DNA of 64,000 nucleotides from Archilochus colubris. Lineage: Eukaryota; Chordata; Aves; Apodiformes; Trochilidae. Location of the stretch: NCBI GenBank assembly GCA_023079485.1, contig CM041090.1, positions 8,368,519-8,432,518 of the forward strand. Reading direction: 5' to 3'. Both the position numbers and the translations under genes were made by a program. Below are positions 38,501 to 51,407 of the stretch, in pieces; position 1 is the stretch's first letter; every line of letters starts with the position of its first letter. The notes below the pieces were generated by a model, which was not told where the DNA came from, did no database searches, and saw only the letters and a program-made list of their open reading frames with translations.

Positions 38501-41500
38501 GAAGCCAATTTTCTAAAAACAGTTTGTAGCCAGCTTGGCTGCTGTCATCTCCCAAAGTTCTCCAATGCCACTGTAATTAACATTCATCTTTTTTCAGACA
38601 GATCACTCTGTCTAAATCATATCAAGTTGTCACTAAACATCCCAGTGAAACTCTGCTTCATCTTCAAAAGAAAGCAAAATTCCAGAACCTCTGCTCAATT
38701 TTTGTTTTCCAGATTGACCTCAGAAATGTATTTGTTATCTACCATCAGGACGGTACCTTCCAACTGATTCCTGAACCAAGGAGAATATTCCAGAGAGACC
38801 ACGCTTGTGAGCAGATCAAATGAGTGGAAGCCAGCCTGGCTATTTCTACTTCAAAGGTCATGTTCATTTTATCACAGGCTCCTGAATACATTTTACAATC
38901 CTACTACTGCCAGAGCAAAATTACCAAGACATTATTTTTAGCCTACACAAGTCTAGCTTGATATTGACCCATGAGACATGAGCAAATCATGTTGCCTTGG
39001 ATCCTCACATGTAGCTAAAACTTCACAAAATATTCAACTGAAAGAGGCAGCAAAATTGCAATTCAAAGTACCTTTGTTCTCCACTACCTGTAAAAGCAGA
39101 CCCAAAGCTGCTTTAATTGGCACTAGTTTCTACTGACCTTTGAGAAACTTCTGAAGCACCCTGAAGGGAGGTAGTAAAGCATCTGTGCTATTTCGGGCTC
39201 CCTTCCTACCCAACAGAAGACTGGCAGCTCCAGCAGGCTGGGCTGCAGCTCCTGGCGCTGGCTGCACGCCAGCAACCAACAGTGCAAAACAGCTTGCAAA
39301 GTGTTTGTGAAAACAGTTGTACTTTAAGGTGTGGAATTATGTGATGAAGATCCAGCCCATGTTTTTTGTTTTGTTCCTTTCTTTTTTTTCCTAACCGAGA
39401 TAATTTTTAGATTGGTGAAAACCTACTCCTTCTCCAGCCCCAATCTTAGGGTGACTTCAGCATGCTGTACTGAAAGACCTCACAGAAATAAAACTACTGC
39501 AGGCACCCTTTGTCAGGTCATGCCCCTGATGAACAAAAGCTCTGGGATTAAAAAAAAAAAAAAAAAAAAAAAAAATCACAGGATTCTCCCTTTGCCTCAC
39601 CATATCCCAAATACTGGAGACACAAAAAACGAAGAAAAGGTGGGGGAAGAAAGAAAACTAAGCCAATGTACTAAATTTTTTATGTCCTAAATCACTGTTC
39701 CAAGGGAAACAGAAGTGTAAGGACAGAGTTTTCACTGCATTCTGTTTTTTTCTAAACATAAAAAAAAAAAATACAGAAACATTATTTTTAACAAGGAAAA
39801 ATATCTTCGTTCACTTCAAAACATATTTTTTTAAAACTCATTTTTATGTTATTATGGAAAGAAAAAGCAAGAAAAATGAAGAGCCCAAGTTTTCAGGCAC
39901 CTTCAGTAGGAACATACTGGTACCTCAACCAGTTTGGAAAGAAGACAACAAGGATTTTTCTTATCAACATATGTCAGAAACTAGAGGTCATACATATAAC
40001 ACTTAGCAATTACATGACCAGAACCCATTCCCTCCCTTTAGAAGAATTATATATTTATTTATTTGGGGAAAAGAGACTGTCATGACACAAAGTATACACA
40101 CTTCAAAGACACCTCTATATAGTTCTGAAAACCCACATCAGTTCAGGGCATAGTGTAATTTCCAAGGGATTTCTTTGGTTTAATTTAGCACATGGGGCAC
40201 ACCTATATGTGACAGCTGGAGGCACTACTGCTGCCAGCCAAAAGACTGCAGACTGCCTCCTCTTGAAAATGTTTATCAGTTTATAGGCCTAATAAAGATC
40301 CAGAGCAAGAAAGGTAATAACCCCAAGAAATTTTGGGTTTCAGCATTTAACCGTGTCAAGCAATATATGATGGAGAACACTACACCACGTATTTCATGGT
40401 TTCTAATAACCTAGTTCCACTAGATTGTAACAAGAGAGAGACACCACATCTGAAATGGGCTGAGAATAAAATTCCAAAAACTAATTTTGCACTCAGAAAT
40501 TTCATTAGTTGTTCAAAATTTTATTTCTGATTAAAACTGCATTAAAGTCTTCCCAAACGCCAGCAGAATCTGAAAACAATCTTGTCGTGTGGACCAACAG
40601 CAGAAAACCCACTTGTGTGCAGGATGCATGTGTGCTTATAGAGCAGAGGAATGATTGTATCATGCTCCACCTGATTGGTGATCTAACTATGGAAATCATA
40701 CATTAAATCAAACAGACAGAAATGTCAGCTAGATTTAAATAAAAATGTGTTCACTGACTTTGAAAGTTCCCACGGGGGCATCAGATGCTTGACCAGCCAG
40801 CTCATTAAACAACATGAGCAAGATTTGAAATTTCCTGAGAGAAAAAATATGCAGAAGCAGACAAAAGTCATTATAAGGAAACCAGTCCCTTTCTCACATT
40901 TAGGCAAAGAAATACATTTGTTATCCACGCTGGGATTTAGTTGGTAGACTGAAGACTTTAAAACACTGCACGAAGTATTTCAAGTAAGGGCAAGACAATA
41001 ATACATGCTGATTTTACTTTGTCCTATAGAAGATATCATCATAGGGCAAAGTATGTATTTGCATTTTTTACAGAAAGAGAGATACAGAGCATTTGCATAT
41101 ATATTGCTAGCAATTGCCTGTCACAAAATCCTCACCTATCTCTGCTGAAAGCAAATTTTTGGGAGCCCACGAGTGACCTTTTGCCTATATTTGAAGGCAC
41201 TGCAAATTAAAGGACTTGGGCAATACGACAAGGTTTGCAATGATCTGTCTGGATATGAAAGATGCCACTAGTAAATTAATAAAACATCTTGTTCCTATAT
41301 CCTCCTATTAATGCTGCTTTTGCTGACACTACTACCATTTCACAGTTAAGCTCCACTTGCTTCTACCTAAATACAAAAGAAAGACCATCTGAATCAAATG
41401 TTAAGTAAAAGAAGATCCCTTCTAGGAGAGTAAATTGACCAGTAACTACTAGAAAGTGTAAATTTCTCTTATAAATTAACATGTCATCTCCCCCACAGAC

Positions 41501-41785
41501 TTAATTATACAGTAAAAAAAATTAATTTAAAAATATGGCCTTCCACTATGAACCCTTCTGTTTTTTGCTGAGCCCATGCTTCTTGCATTCCACTACAATA
41601 GCATCATTTTCTTCCCAGTAACTTTCATTTATAGTTTCCCTAGCATTTCTTAGGTGTTCAAGCACACACACATACTTGATAAATGCTTCTGAAGCAAGCC
41701 AAGACACACAAAGCTCACGTGCATGCTTATGCCAAAGTTAAAACAATATTAAAGGTTTATTTTAAAAAGAGTGGAAGTTTGTCTG
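35536..41785. other. Intronic sequence with a poly-A tract
   Basis: AT-rich. Contains the A run at 39550-39575 and a more GC-rich patch at about 39190-39300. No exon, RNA gene or transposon recognised. The 119-codon frame at 39331-39690 only exists because it reads the A run as lysines. Confidence 0.55.
39550..39575. repeat. Poly-A tract (26 A)
   Basis: An uninterrupted A run following AGCTCTGGGATT. An AATAAA lies upstream at 39487-39492, about 58 nt away, which is further than a normal cleavage distance. A processed retrocopy tail is possible but no source transcript is recognised. Confidence 0.85.
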
Positions 41786-42880
41786 AATCACAGAATGTTT
41801 AAGTTTGAAGAGATGTACAAGATCATCCAGTCCAACCTTTGACTAATACCATAATCAACTACTAAAACATGTCCTTAAGGACAAGGTCCAAATGCCTTTT
41901 AAATGCCTCCAGGAATGGTGGAGGCAGGGCACTATCCTGGGCAGGACATTCCAATGCCTGATGATCCTCTCAGTGAAAAATTGTTTCCTAACATCCATCC
42001 TAAACCTCCCCTGGCACGGCTTCCATCCATTCCCTCTGCCCCTATCACAGTTTGCTAAGGAGCAGAGGCTTTGTCCCTCCTTGCTCCAACCTCCCTTGAG
42101 GCAGCTGCTGAGAGCTCTAAGGTCTCCTCTCAGCCTCCTCTTCTCCAGACTGAACACCCCCAGCTCCTTCAGCTGCTCCTCACAGGCCTTGTGCTCCAGG
42201 ACCTTCAGGAGCTTTGCTGCCCTTCTCTGGACACTCTCCAGCACCCCTGTGTCCTCCTGTAGTGAGGTGCCCAGAACTGAACACAGGACTCAGGATGCAG
42301 CCTCACCAGAGCTGAGTACAGAGGGATGATCACCTCCCTATTCCTGCTGGCCACAGTGTTCCTAATACAAGCCAGGATGCCACTGGCCTTCATGGCCACC
42401 TGCACACACTGCTGACTCATATTAAGTCAACAAATACCCCCAGGTTCCTTTCCAACTTGCAGCTGTCTAACCACACTTCCCCAAGTCTGTAGCTCACCAT
42501 GGGGTTTTTATGACCCAGGTACAAAACCTGGCATTTGGCCCTGTTAAACCTCATGCAATTATGCTTGGCCTATTGGTCCAACCTGTCTAAATCCTACTGT
42601 CAGGTTTCCCTACCCTCCAGCATATCGACACAGTCACCTAGTTTGGTGTCATCTGTAAATTTACAGAGAATACACTCAATCCCCTCACCTAAATCATTAA
42701 TGAAGAGATTAAAGAGAAGATGCCCCAGTACTGAACCCTGGGGGACACCACTCATGACCAGTCGCCAGCCAGATTTAGTTCCATTCACGACTACTCTTTC
42801 AAACAATTTTTTATCCAATGCAGGGTAGATTTATCCAAGCCAAGTGCTATAAGTTTCTGAAGAAGAATGCTGTGAGAGAT
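41786..42880 (-). mobile_element. CR1 LINE, 1.1 kb, 5'-truncated
   Basis: On the plus strand it starts AATCACAGAATG and covers the reversed 3' UTR, the ORF2 C-terminal region and the RT up to just past motif A, where similarity stops at GCTGTGAGAGATG. RT pieces on the minus strand are [20 protein letters not shown] and [11 protein letters not shown] within 42600-42818, then [20 protein letters not shown] (42205-42420) and the tail [18 protein letters not shown] (41855-42244). The catalytic box reads FTDD, keeping both aspartates. Several frameshifts make it inactive. It is in the same orientation as GPHN. Confidence 0.92.
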
Positions 42881-44085
42881 GTAAAAAAAGAAAATGGAGC
42901 AATGGAAAGACAGGGATCTCTGATGTTGGAGAATAAGCTGGACTGAAATGCAGACCACAGGTTGAAAAGAACAACCAAAGCTGATCAGTTGATCTATGAT
43001 AAGGCAAAAAGGCATCCAGGACACCTCTTCATTTTGACTCAGACTCAAAAAGGACAAAATGTGGAGATGATAATTCCAGAGTCTAGAGCAAATTGGTTCC
43101 CTGCAATTTGAATCACTCATCTTATGAAAGACTCAGAACTTGTAAAACACTTGTTTAAAAAAAATAATAATCCTACAATTCTGAAACTAGAAGAATGATA
43201 GAGGAGTATTAGAAAGTAGCATCGAGAAGGGCTACCACACCAGTTCACACAATACTTTGCCTTCTCAAAGGTCTAATGTCTTATTTCTCTCCACCACATT
43301 CCAAAGAAATGTAAAGTACAAATATAATCCAGTAAAGGATTCACAGCACTCTTGTTATGTCTGGATTTCTCTTGACACTTAAACTCAGAGGCAGAATTTT
43401 TTGCTGTGTTTCTTTTTCTTAATACATTAGCGTTTATATATAATATAGATAGATTTATTGCCACCTGTGACCAAAATGAGAGAACTAAACTATGTTTAAA
43501 ATACTGACCTGACACAACTGTGGGGTTTTAGCATATGCCATGTGCTGGAGAATATGAAAGGAAAAATACATAAATCTGTTCAGCCACAGAATGGAGTTAT
43601 ACAAATAAAACAATTCCATATTTGACCCATCCCTCTTCGTACCTAAGAGGAGCTCTCTATAGACAAATTACATTACAGACAACGCCAAAAGCAAGATTTT
43701 ATTGCATGTCTTACATAGTTATTTCTATCCCAGAAAATGTATAGTTATTTTTGAAGTCATCATCATTACTTTAAAGCTGCTTGTAAAATACTTCTGCAAG
43801 GTTCAAACTCAAGTTATTGAAAAACAGGTTTTCAGTTTCAGTCTTACTTTTGTTTTCTGTATTTGTATTCCTTTTTTTTTTTTCTTTTAATCTGATCATT
43901 TAAATGTCATCAAAATGTCTCTAGATGAATTTTAAAACTACTGATTGTTTGTCTCTGCTATTTATGTCGACTCATTACGACCTGACTAAATATTCAGGAA
44001 AAATGTAGGCAGGGGACATGTGGATCTTAGAAAACTTAAAAGCTCTTTGATTAAATGTGGATTGGTCAATTTTCTCACAAAAAGA
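42881..44085. other. Intronic sequence, nothing recognised
   Basis: AT-rich sequence to the right of the CR1, with a T run near 43871-43882. No supported gene. Confidence 0.55.
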
Positions 44086-44215
44086 GACCAGAGGGATGGA
44101 ACAGCTCTCCTATGAAGAAACCTTGAGAGTGTTGGGGTTGTTCACCCTGCAGAAGAGAGGCTCAGGGGAGACCTTATTGTGGCCTTTCAACACTTAAAGG
44201 GGGCCTATCAGAAAG
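44086..44215 (+). mobile_element. CR1 internal fragment (C/H-type), both ends missing
   Basis: About 130 bp matching the ORF2 C-terminal region: GAACAGCTCTCCTATGAAGA, then GTTGGGGTTGTTCACCCTGC, then GGGGAGACCTTATTGTGGCC and AAAGGGGGCCTATCAGAAAG. It lacks the 3' UTR and terminal repeat, so its 3' side was removed after insertion. Confidence 0.82.
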
Positions 44216-44559
44216 AGTACCAATACATATTTTTTAGTGATGTGATATTAACTTTTTATATCAACTTAAGGAGCACAAAGTTATTGTATGCATGAAGAAT
44301 AGTTCAAACAAAAAACAAGCAAACAAAATGTCCCTTGAAGCCAGAATGCATATCCTTAGATGACAATATGGCTTTCAAATACTTTTATTTAGCTTCAGTT
44401 TCTGAATAAACAGTATTATTTTAACTGAAAAACAATTCTGAACTATGATAGATTTTAGAATTATGAGCACATGGCCATGCTCTTCTCTTCATTTACAAGC
44501 ATGATCAGCCCACGTTGTGCAGTTCCAATTTTTTCTTGAAACCATGTGAAGTCATTTAA

Positions 44560-44860
44560 GTCTTGAAAGCCTCCAAGGACAGTGATTCCAAAAGGCCAAA
44601 CTGTTCCACTGTTTTACCTCTTTCATGGTTAAAGGAGAACACAAAATTCCTCATATTTAGTTAGAGATGCCCATATTCCAGCTTGTGCCTAGAGCCAGCC
44701 ACTCACCTCATTACTGAACCAATGGTAAGAATTCCCTTGAGCCTTTTCTTCCCTAGGCTGGGAGAACTTAACCACTTAACCAAAAGAACACTCCCAGCTC
44801 CTTTTCTGCAGACCTGCTTCCTAGCCAGTTGGCTGTCCTCTCTTTTTACAGGTTATTTCA
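44560..44860 (-). mobile_element. Very old CR1 3' relic
   Basis: On the plus strand, TTGAAAGCCTCCAAGGACAG, then TTCCACTGTTTTACCTCTTT and CCAGCTTGTGCC, then CTAGGCTGGGAGAACTT and ACTCCCAGCTCC follow the order of a reversed CR1 3' region, but with heavy divergence. The borders are approximate. Confidence 0.5.
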
Positions 44861-47800
44861 TCCCAGACACAAGACACTGCATTTGCTTCAGTTATGTTCA
44901 TAGTGCCCTTTACTTCTAGGATATATATATATATTTTTTTAATATTAAAATACTTGGTGTTTCCCAGTACAATTATTTTAAAGAAGACATCCTTAACAAA
45001 TTGGTAAGGAAATGTTTTGCTACAATATAGGCAACCATATAAATTCTACTTATCCTGCTTGCAACTTGGAAAAGACATTGGTTGTTAATCAATGGAGTTG
45101 TGCACATGTTGCTATAGAGACCTTAATGTTTGTTCCAAATTTATGTGAAGTACCACAGCTCTATGTCCTCTCAGTTTTTTCCCCACAATAAGTTGGCATA
45201 GCAGAAAGAAAAAGGAATGACAGATGAGAATTATGTAGCCTGCCTTTTCCTTCCAGAACTAGCACTAAACGCCCTCATTCTTTAGAGAGTAACAGTAATA
45301 ACTAAAAAAAAAAAACTAGTTGGAAGAACCCAGAAATAATCTAAATCTGTGCTGAAATTAATTTCAGTAGTACCTAAATTTAAAAGTGAGCTAATGTGCA
45401 GCATTATATTGAGAGAAAACTTAAAGAATTGATAGAGAAACCACTGTAGATAACATCAGTAGAATATATTTTAGGACCTTAACCTCTGGTAAAAATGAAA
45501 AATCTCATTATGCTGACAATAGAACAATTTAATTGCTTAATAAGATTTTGGTGCTTGGTTTTTGGTTTTTCAGGGGCTTTTTTTTGCATTTGTGATCAAA
45601 GAGCTTACAAGTAGGTAGGAAGCATCAGGTTAAGCATTTAGAGGACTGTCCTGAGAAGGCTCAGTACCTATCCATCAAATCAAAGAAAATTAAAATAAAT
45701 AGGACCATTTAATACTTAAGGGTGGATCTAGAAGGAAGGTGGACCAAAGACCATTTACAAGTGAAACCTCCAGATCTTTTATCCTGTAAGGTACCCATAC
45801 CCTGGCCACCCTTCCTGCAGCAGAATACCATGGGTAGATTTTACTAGGTTATCTTCACATAAACCATATTGTCAGCTATATTTTCATCTAAAACATGTTG
45901 GGATAAACATTAGTGCTATCCCCCACAACAGCACTCAACACTTTAGAGCCCATATTTCCTCCAGCCATATGACCTGACTTCAAACGCTCACGACTGCTGC
46001 CCTGGATAGGTGTCAAGATCTGTGTCATTGCTGCAGTGCCTCCACACCTTAAGCTGCTAAGAGAGCACGGCTTCTCCACATTCAGTAGTGTTCTTCAAAG
46101 CTGAGAAGCACAATTACCAACGTCATAAATCAGACAATTATTACAGCAAGTGGCTTTTAAAAAGAGACCCAACTTCTCCTGCTATCAAGCTTAGATTATA
46201 AATATTTTAGTATGAAGAGCAGAATATACTCTTTCACCTTAATCCAGAAAAATTAATTATTTGGTATAAACATAAGTAAAACTTTAGGTATCTGATACCT
46301 AAAAATATCAATTCCAGGATTGTTTTTCTGGCACATTTATTGATTAACACACAGTTTAACTGATGCTTACTTCACAGTGGCCAGTTCTTCATAGTGGAGA
46401 TCAGTGACTCCAGTTCTGCCACAGATACCATATTAAGACAAACTCTGACAGTAGATTTTTAAATTTCGAGTTGACTTCACTCTCATTGCAAACACATTAA
46501 ATTTTGATTTCTAAAATGAACAGTGTATGGAAATAAAAAGATAAATAAAGCAAATAATACATACATACTGTTGATAACATTATGAACTTTCAGTCATTAA
46601 TTATTCTGTGGCAGTGGTATATGGTTGGTTGGAAGGTAAGTCTTTTTCTTTTAAAAAAAAACTGTTGGTTTGAAAAACTTTGGCCCACACATACACATGT
46701 ATAATATAAGTCAAGGACTAACTAGTGATTTTTGCTGACTAAATTAACTGAATGGCCAAAGACTGAATTGGTCATGAAAACCAAAACAGGCCAAAGATAC
46801 AGAACACATCAAAGCCAAAGCACACAGACAGGCTCTTCAATTGTTTGTAGCCTATACCTGGCCCACAGGGAACTTCCAAGATGTCCGTTAACAACCAAAC
46901 ATCATGCGACTGAGAGGCATTCTTTGCTGGAGATGATGGGAGAAATACAGGCAGGGGAACATCAGATGTTTCCCACCTCTGTGGCCTGGGCTGCAATTGC
47001 ACAGCTCCAAAATAATTCTCAACTCTGAGCTTTGATATTCTCTCATCGTATTTATTGCAGTCAGGAAATACCTATAACATTTCCATCCCAGAAAAAGATG
47101 ATCTGCAGCTTGCCACATTCAGCTGCTGCAGTTGGATACCTCATAGAGAACTGTAGCATCATTGGCCCTTCTACTCCTGCTGCACCTCAGAACTGCACTG
47201 ATATAGACATAAGCACAAAGACAGAGTAAAGGTTTTCCAGCCTACTCAGTTGTATATTCTTTCTTTTTACCAGTTTTCTCCCCTTCTAAGACAAGATGAT
47301 TAAGTAGCTATAATATAGGAACATTTCAGGGAACTTGCACAGTATTGAAGAGTTCTCTTTTACACAGCAATTCAGTCTATGAAACAGTTTTCTACCAAAT
47401 TACTTTAAAGTAAGTATAAAGAACTAGTGGTCTGCTCATTAAAATAAATAAAACTAATAATCCTTACTCTGAACAGTTGCTAGTGACAGATAATTGAATG
47501 ATACATTCCAATTCAAGACTGTTACTTGTTTTTTAAAATGTTTATTGCCTCTTTTGGTTGAATCCTCGGGTTTTATTAATAATTGAACTATTAAACATAG
47601 GAGATAGAGGAAGAAAAAAATACTGGGTCTATTTGTTTGGGGTTTTTTTTCAGAGAGCTACACCAGCTTCCAACATCAGATCACAGCCAACTGTACCACA
47701 GTTAAGAGTGAACTTAATTAATGAACCACCTTGAGAAGGAAAGCTGTTGGGTTGTCCTCAGCACTGTGCTACAGACATCTATCTTAAAGCCAGCCAGGTC

Positions 47801-50800
47801 AGAGCACTTGCTCATTCTTATTTGCCAAACAGCTATTAACAAGGCTATATTTAATTTATATGGATTATAGAGTTAAATATTACATGTATAAACAGTATGT
47901 TAACTGTTCATGGAAGTGATTTAAACAAATAGTTGTTGACAAACATGATTCACTATACCACTTTGAGATCTTTCATATAAAACTTGAAGAGCTACATCTC
48001 AAGTTTCCAATGAAGTTCCTTCACCACAACATGTAATTCAATTAAAATGAACATATTAATGCATCGTAAAATTTTAGCAGATTTCACAGTGAAAGGTTTT
48101 ACGAACACTTTGGCATGAAATCAAATATTATGGGTCTTACTAGCTTACCATGTCACAAGTTGTAGATTCCACTCATTTCTGCTGGCCAAGTACAAAATAT
48201 GTACTGCTCAGTTCATCTACTTTTCTCTTTCCTCATGGACTTAGGGTTTGCTTGTGTTTGCTCAGTATTTTCAGCTCCATTTTATCACATGGACACATTA
48301 AATTTAACATTTAAGTTATTTCTCCCTGAATCACAAGTAGAATTGACCATGCACACAGACAAAAACTACTATTAGACTTCAACATTAACAAAAGTCACAA
48401 AACAAAACTTTGAATTACTCCATGATGTACTTTTCCTTTTGCAATACTGGTCAGAGAAAGTTTTATTTTCTGCCACTTGAAAACATGAACTATAGCAGTG
48501 AAACTGAGTGGTCAAAAGGCTCTCAATTATTAGATGCTGGCCAGTGTGACTCCCTTTTAGCAATTCCCTCAAGCCCAGTCTCCCCCCTGCCCAGCACAAA
48601 CTCCTTCAACCTTTGTCTTCCTTCTCTCAAGGCTGAGAAACATACAGCACAATCCTTTCCTCCCGTCACTGTGACTTTTTCCTCCTGTAGTTTGCTCCTG
48701 CAGCAGGTGGCTGACTTTCTCCCATTAGATTGTTACAGGAGCACCCTCAAAAGAAGGGAAAAATGACTGACTCTCTGCTGACCTCAGCACAACAACACCA
48801 CCCAGCTAACACTCAATAATTTCTGCCAGTATTTTCTTCCATATGTTTTAAAACAAAGCAGCATCAGAAGCAGCTCTTCAATCTGATTAGTGCAGCTATA
48901 TACCAACGTATTGTTTGATAATTCACTTCTGTTCCAGAATAAGACTGTCAAGAGATTTTCCAATAAAGTCTTCCCTCAAGAGCAGCTTTAGCAGAGAAAG
49001 CGGGGACATGTACCAGCACGGGGTCACACGTCAGGAAAGGATGGGACAGCACCTCTGGAAGCAGTCATCTGACAAACCTCCTTGTCATAGAGCTGCCAGT
49101 GCTCTGATCTTCCCTATTACTCAATATTCCCGTGTCTTAAAAAACGTTTGCTTTGTGACACTGGAATTGCAGAAACTATCACTGATGCCTGCTCCTTCGT
49201 GGATATACTTACAGTCACTGTTCCTCTCCAAATACATTATGATTCAAATCTTGACCTTCATAAGTGCCTGAAATTTTTTTGATTGACTATCAAAGTTTTA
49301 GCAACCTATTCTTGCTTCTCCATTGATGATTCCAACATAGGGCTTCTGTAAACCAGCTGAATAGTATTACAGAGGGCAGGGTAGTACAGAAGCTTGCTAT
49401 TAGAGTCACTAATAATCTGGGTAACTAAGATCTGTTAGAAGTATTCAGCTAGTGTCCTGTCTTCTGAAATACAGAAATAGTTCAAAGAAACCACCACTTT
49501 GTATGCTATAGTAGCACCAAATATTCATTATTTTCAGAAGGCACTAGAAAGTGGAACACTGAGGGAGAGCCAAACAGGACGAAAAGATGTGAGGAACAAA
49601 AGATAAATGAAGGAACTGTCAATTAATAAGGGTGAGCATCTCTAAACATCCTGTTTTTCCAAAGAAAATGAGGTTTTGGACAGAAACAATTCTAATTCAC
49701 CACAAGTTAGAGTACTAAAACCTCGTTAAAAATGGAAGCACAAATTGGCTCTTTGGAAAAAAAAGTGATTGCAATCTTCAGCCAAGATGTCAACAGAACG
49801 AATTTAAAGAGAAGTCCTTACTGCCTTAAAGAAATAAAAAGAAAAAAAAGCAATTTTAAGTACTACTAGCTTACTACCTGCCACAGATTACTTCTATCTC
49901 TTCACAGTATGTCAGTGTATTAAGACATGCAGAAACATCCAAGCTCCCAAGCTAATGAAAAGCGTGGATTCTGGTAACAGTGCAGTCACAGTAAGACTGA
50001 AATCAAATGCCATGACAAAAACTTCCTGGGAAGCTGGGTGTTCATTCAGACTACACTAAGCTTTTGACTGCTATCAGTATTTTAAAAATAGCTGCAGTCA
50101 TTGCACTGTTTGCACAAATGTTAGTTCCCTCATTTACCCAATGAAAATATTAGCACAAAAAATGATAATAAAACTAATGAACTGAGAAAAGGGGCTTGAT
50201 TCAAAGACAATTTTATCTTACATTAGAACTTTTGAGCATGGGAAGAATTTACAAACTCTACAAAAAACACAAACAGTCTCTTTTGTTTAGCACAAACAAT
50301 AAACTAACTAAAGAGATTAAAAGATTTGAGAGTGCAAGGGCTACAGCATTGGCTGCAGTCTTGAGTATTTGCAGAAGTAGGACAAGAGGAAATCCTGAAG
50401 GAAGATGAAAAAAATGCATTCTAAAGCCAACTGTACCATCTGAATATGGTACAATCAACTTAAAAACTCTCAAAACTGACATTCTAAGTATAGTTAAAAT
50501 CAAGTATTGTAAGCAAAGATTCTGCAAATCATTTTAAATGGGTTTGGAGAAGAGATACTTATTGTAGGTCAACGAAAAGCAAAGTTTGCAGTTGCTTATA
50601 CACAAAGCCCAGATGCTGGACCTGTGTGAACAAATGGACACATGGGGCTGGATGGTTGCCACTTGGGATAAGTATCTTCTAGGTTGTGTTGCTTATTCTT
50701 GAAAACTGTTTGATCTCAGAGTTTTCATTCTTTAATTTTTCTTACTCATTTGTACTCTGCAACAGAAATGTTAAATTAGATAGGATGACACTCCTAAAGC

Positions 50801-51344
50801 CTTTCATTTCCCCCTGAAATTTTTGCAGGTCTAGATGAAAACAAGGTTCTGATCTGTATGGCAGATTAAGATTTATTCAAACCTTGTTCTGTTTTTCAGA
50901 GCATTGCAAATGTGGTAAAGTAGGCAGAGTACAGCTTCCTGAAGGAAATGCAGACAATTTGGGTACAGCTAGAGCTGCAGGCACAAAACAAATACAACAG
51001 CTGCTTGTAGCTCAGTCCTGAATCACGCAGCCATCCCAGAACTACAGTGGTAAAAATCTCTCTATTACACTGTTCTGTATTGTCTGTATTTGTCTATAAA
51101 AATGAAAACAAAATTACATATTAATGTATTCTCTGGACTACTAGCGATCTATATATTGAATAGCTTTCCAGGCTCTGTTAGAGAAGTTTTTTTCTATGTT
51201 AGGAGAAAAGAGGAAAGGATCCAATAATTAATAAGCATATCTGTATCTTCTAGTGCATCTTTTGGAAAAATGGAACCCAGCAGACTAACAAATCACCACC
51301 TGATAAGTAATAGGTGATAGATCAGGTAGATAGATTAGGTCATA
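44861..51344. other. Intronic sequence, nothing recognised
   Basis: About 6.5 kb, AT-rich with a short TA repeat at 44921-44933. Slightly GC-richer patches at 46.8-47.2 kb and 48.5-48.8 kb hold no recognisable exon. Frames of 98-118 codons (46732-47028, 48410-48766, 48915-49271) have no domain. Confidence 0.55.
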
Positions 51345-51407
51345 GGCTGGACTTGATGTTCTGAGAGGTCATTTCCAGCCTCAATAATTCTCTGATTCTG
51401 TGATTAT
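51345..51407 (+). mobile_element. CR1 3' terminal fragment
   Basis: GGCTGGACTTGATGTTCTGA, GGTCATTTCCAGCC and the terminal TCTCTGATTCTGTGATT mark a short CR1 3' UTR remnant. It is the extreme 3' end only. Confidence 0.82.

Noticed and set aside
39480..39575. Possible processed retrocopy ending in the A tract
   Set aside because: AATAAA is about 58 nt from the A run, too far for a standard tail. No source gene or target duplication was recognised.
39331..39690. 119-codon frame with a lysine run
   Set aside because: It exists only because it passes through the 26-A tract.
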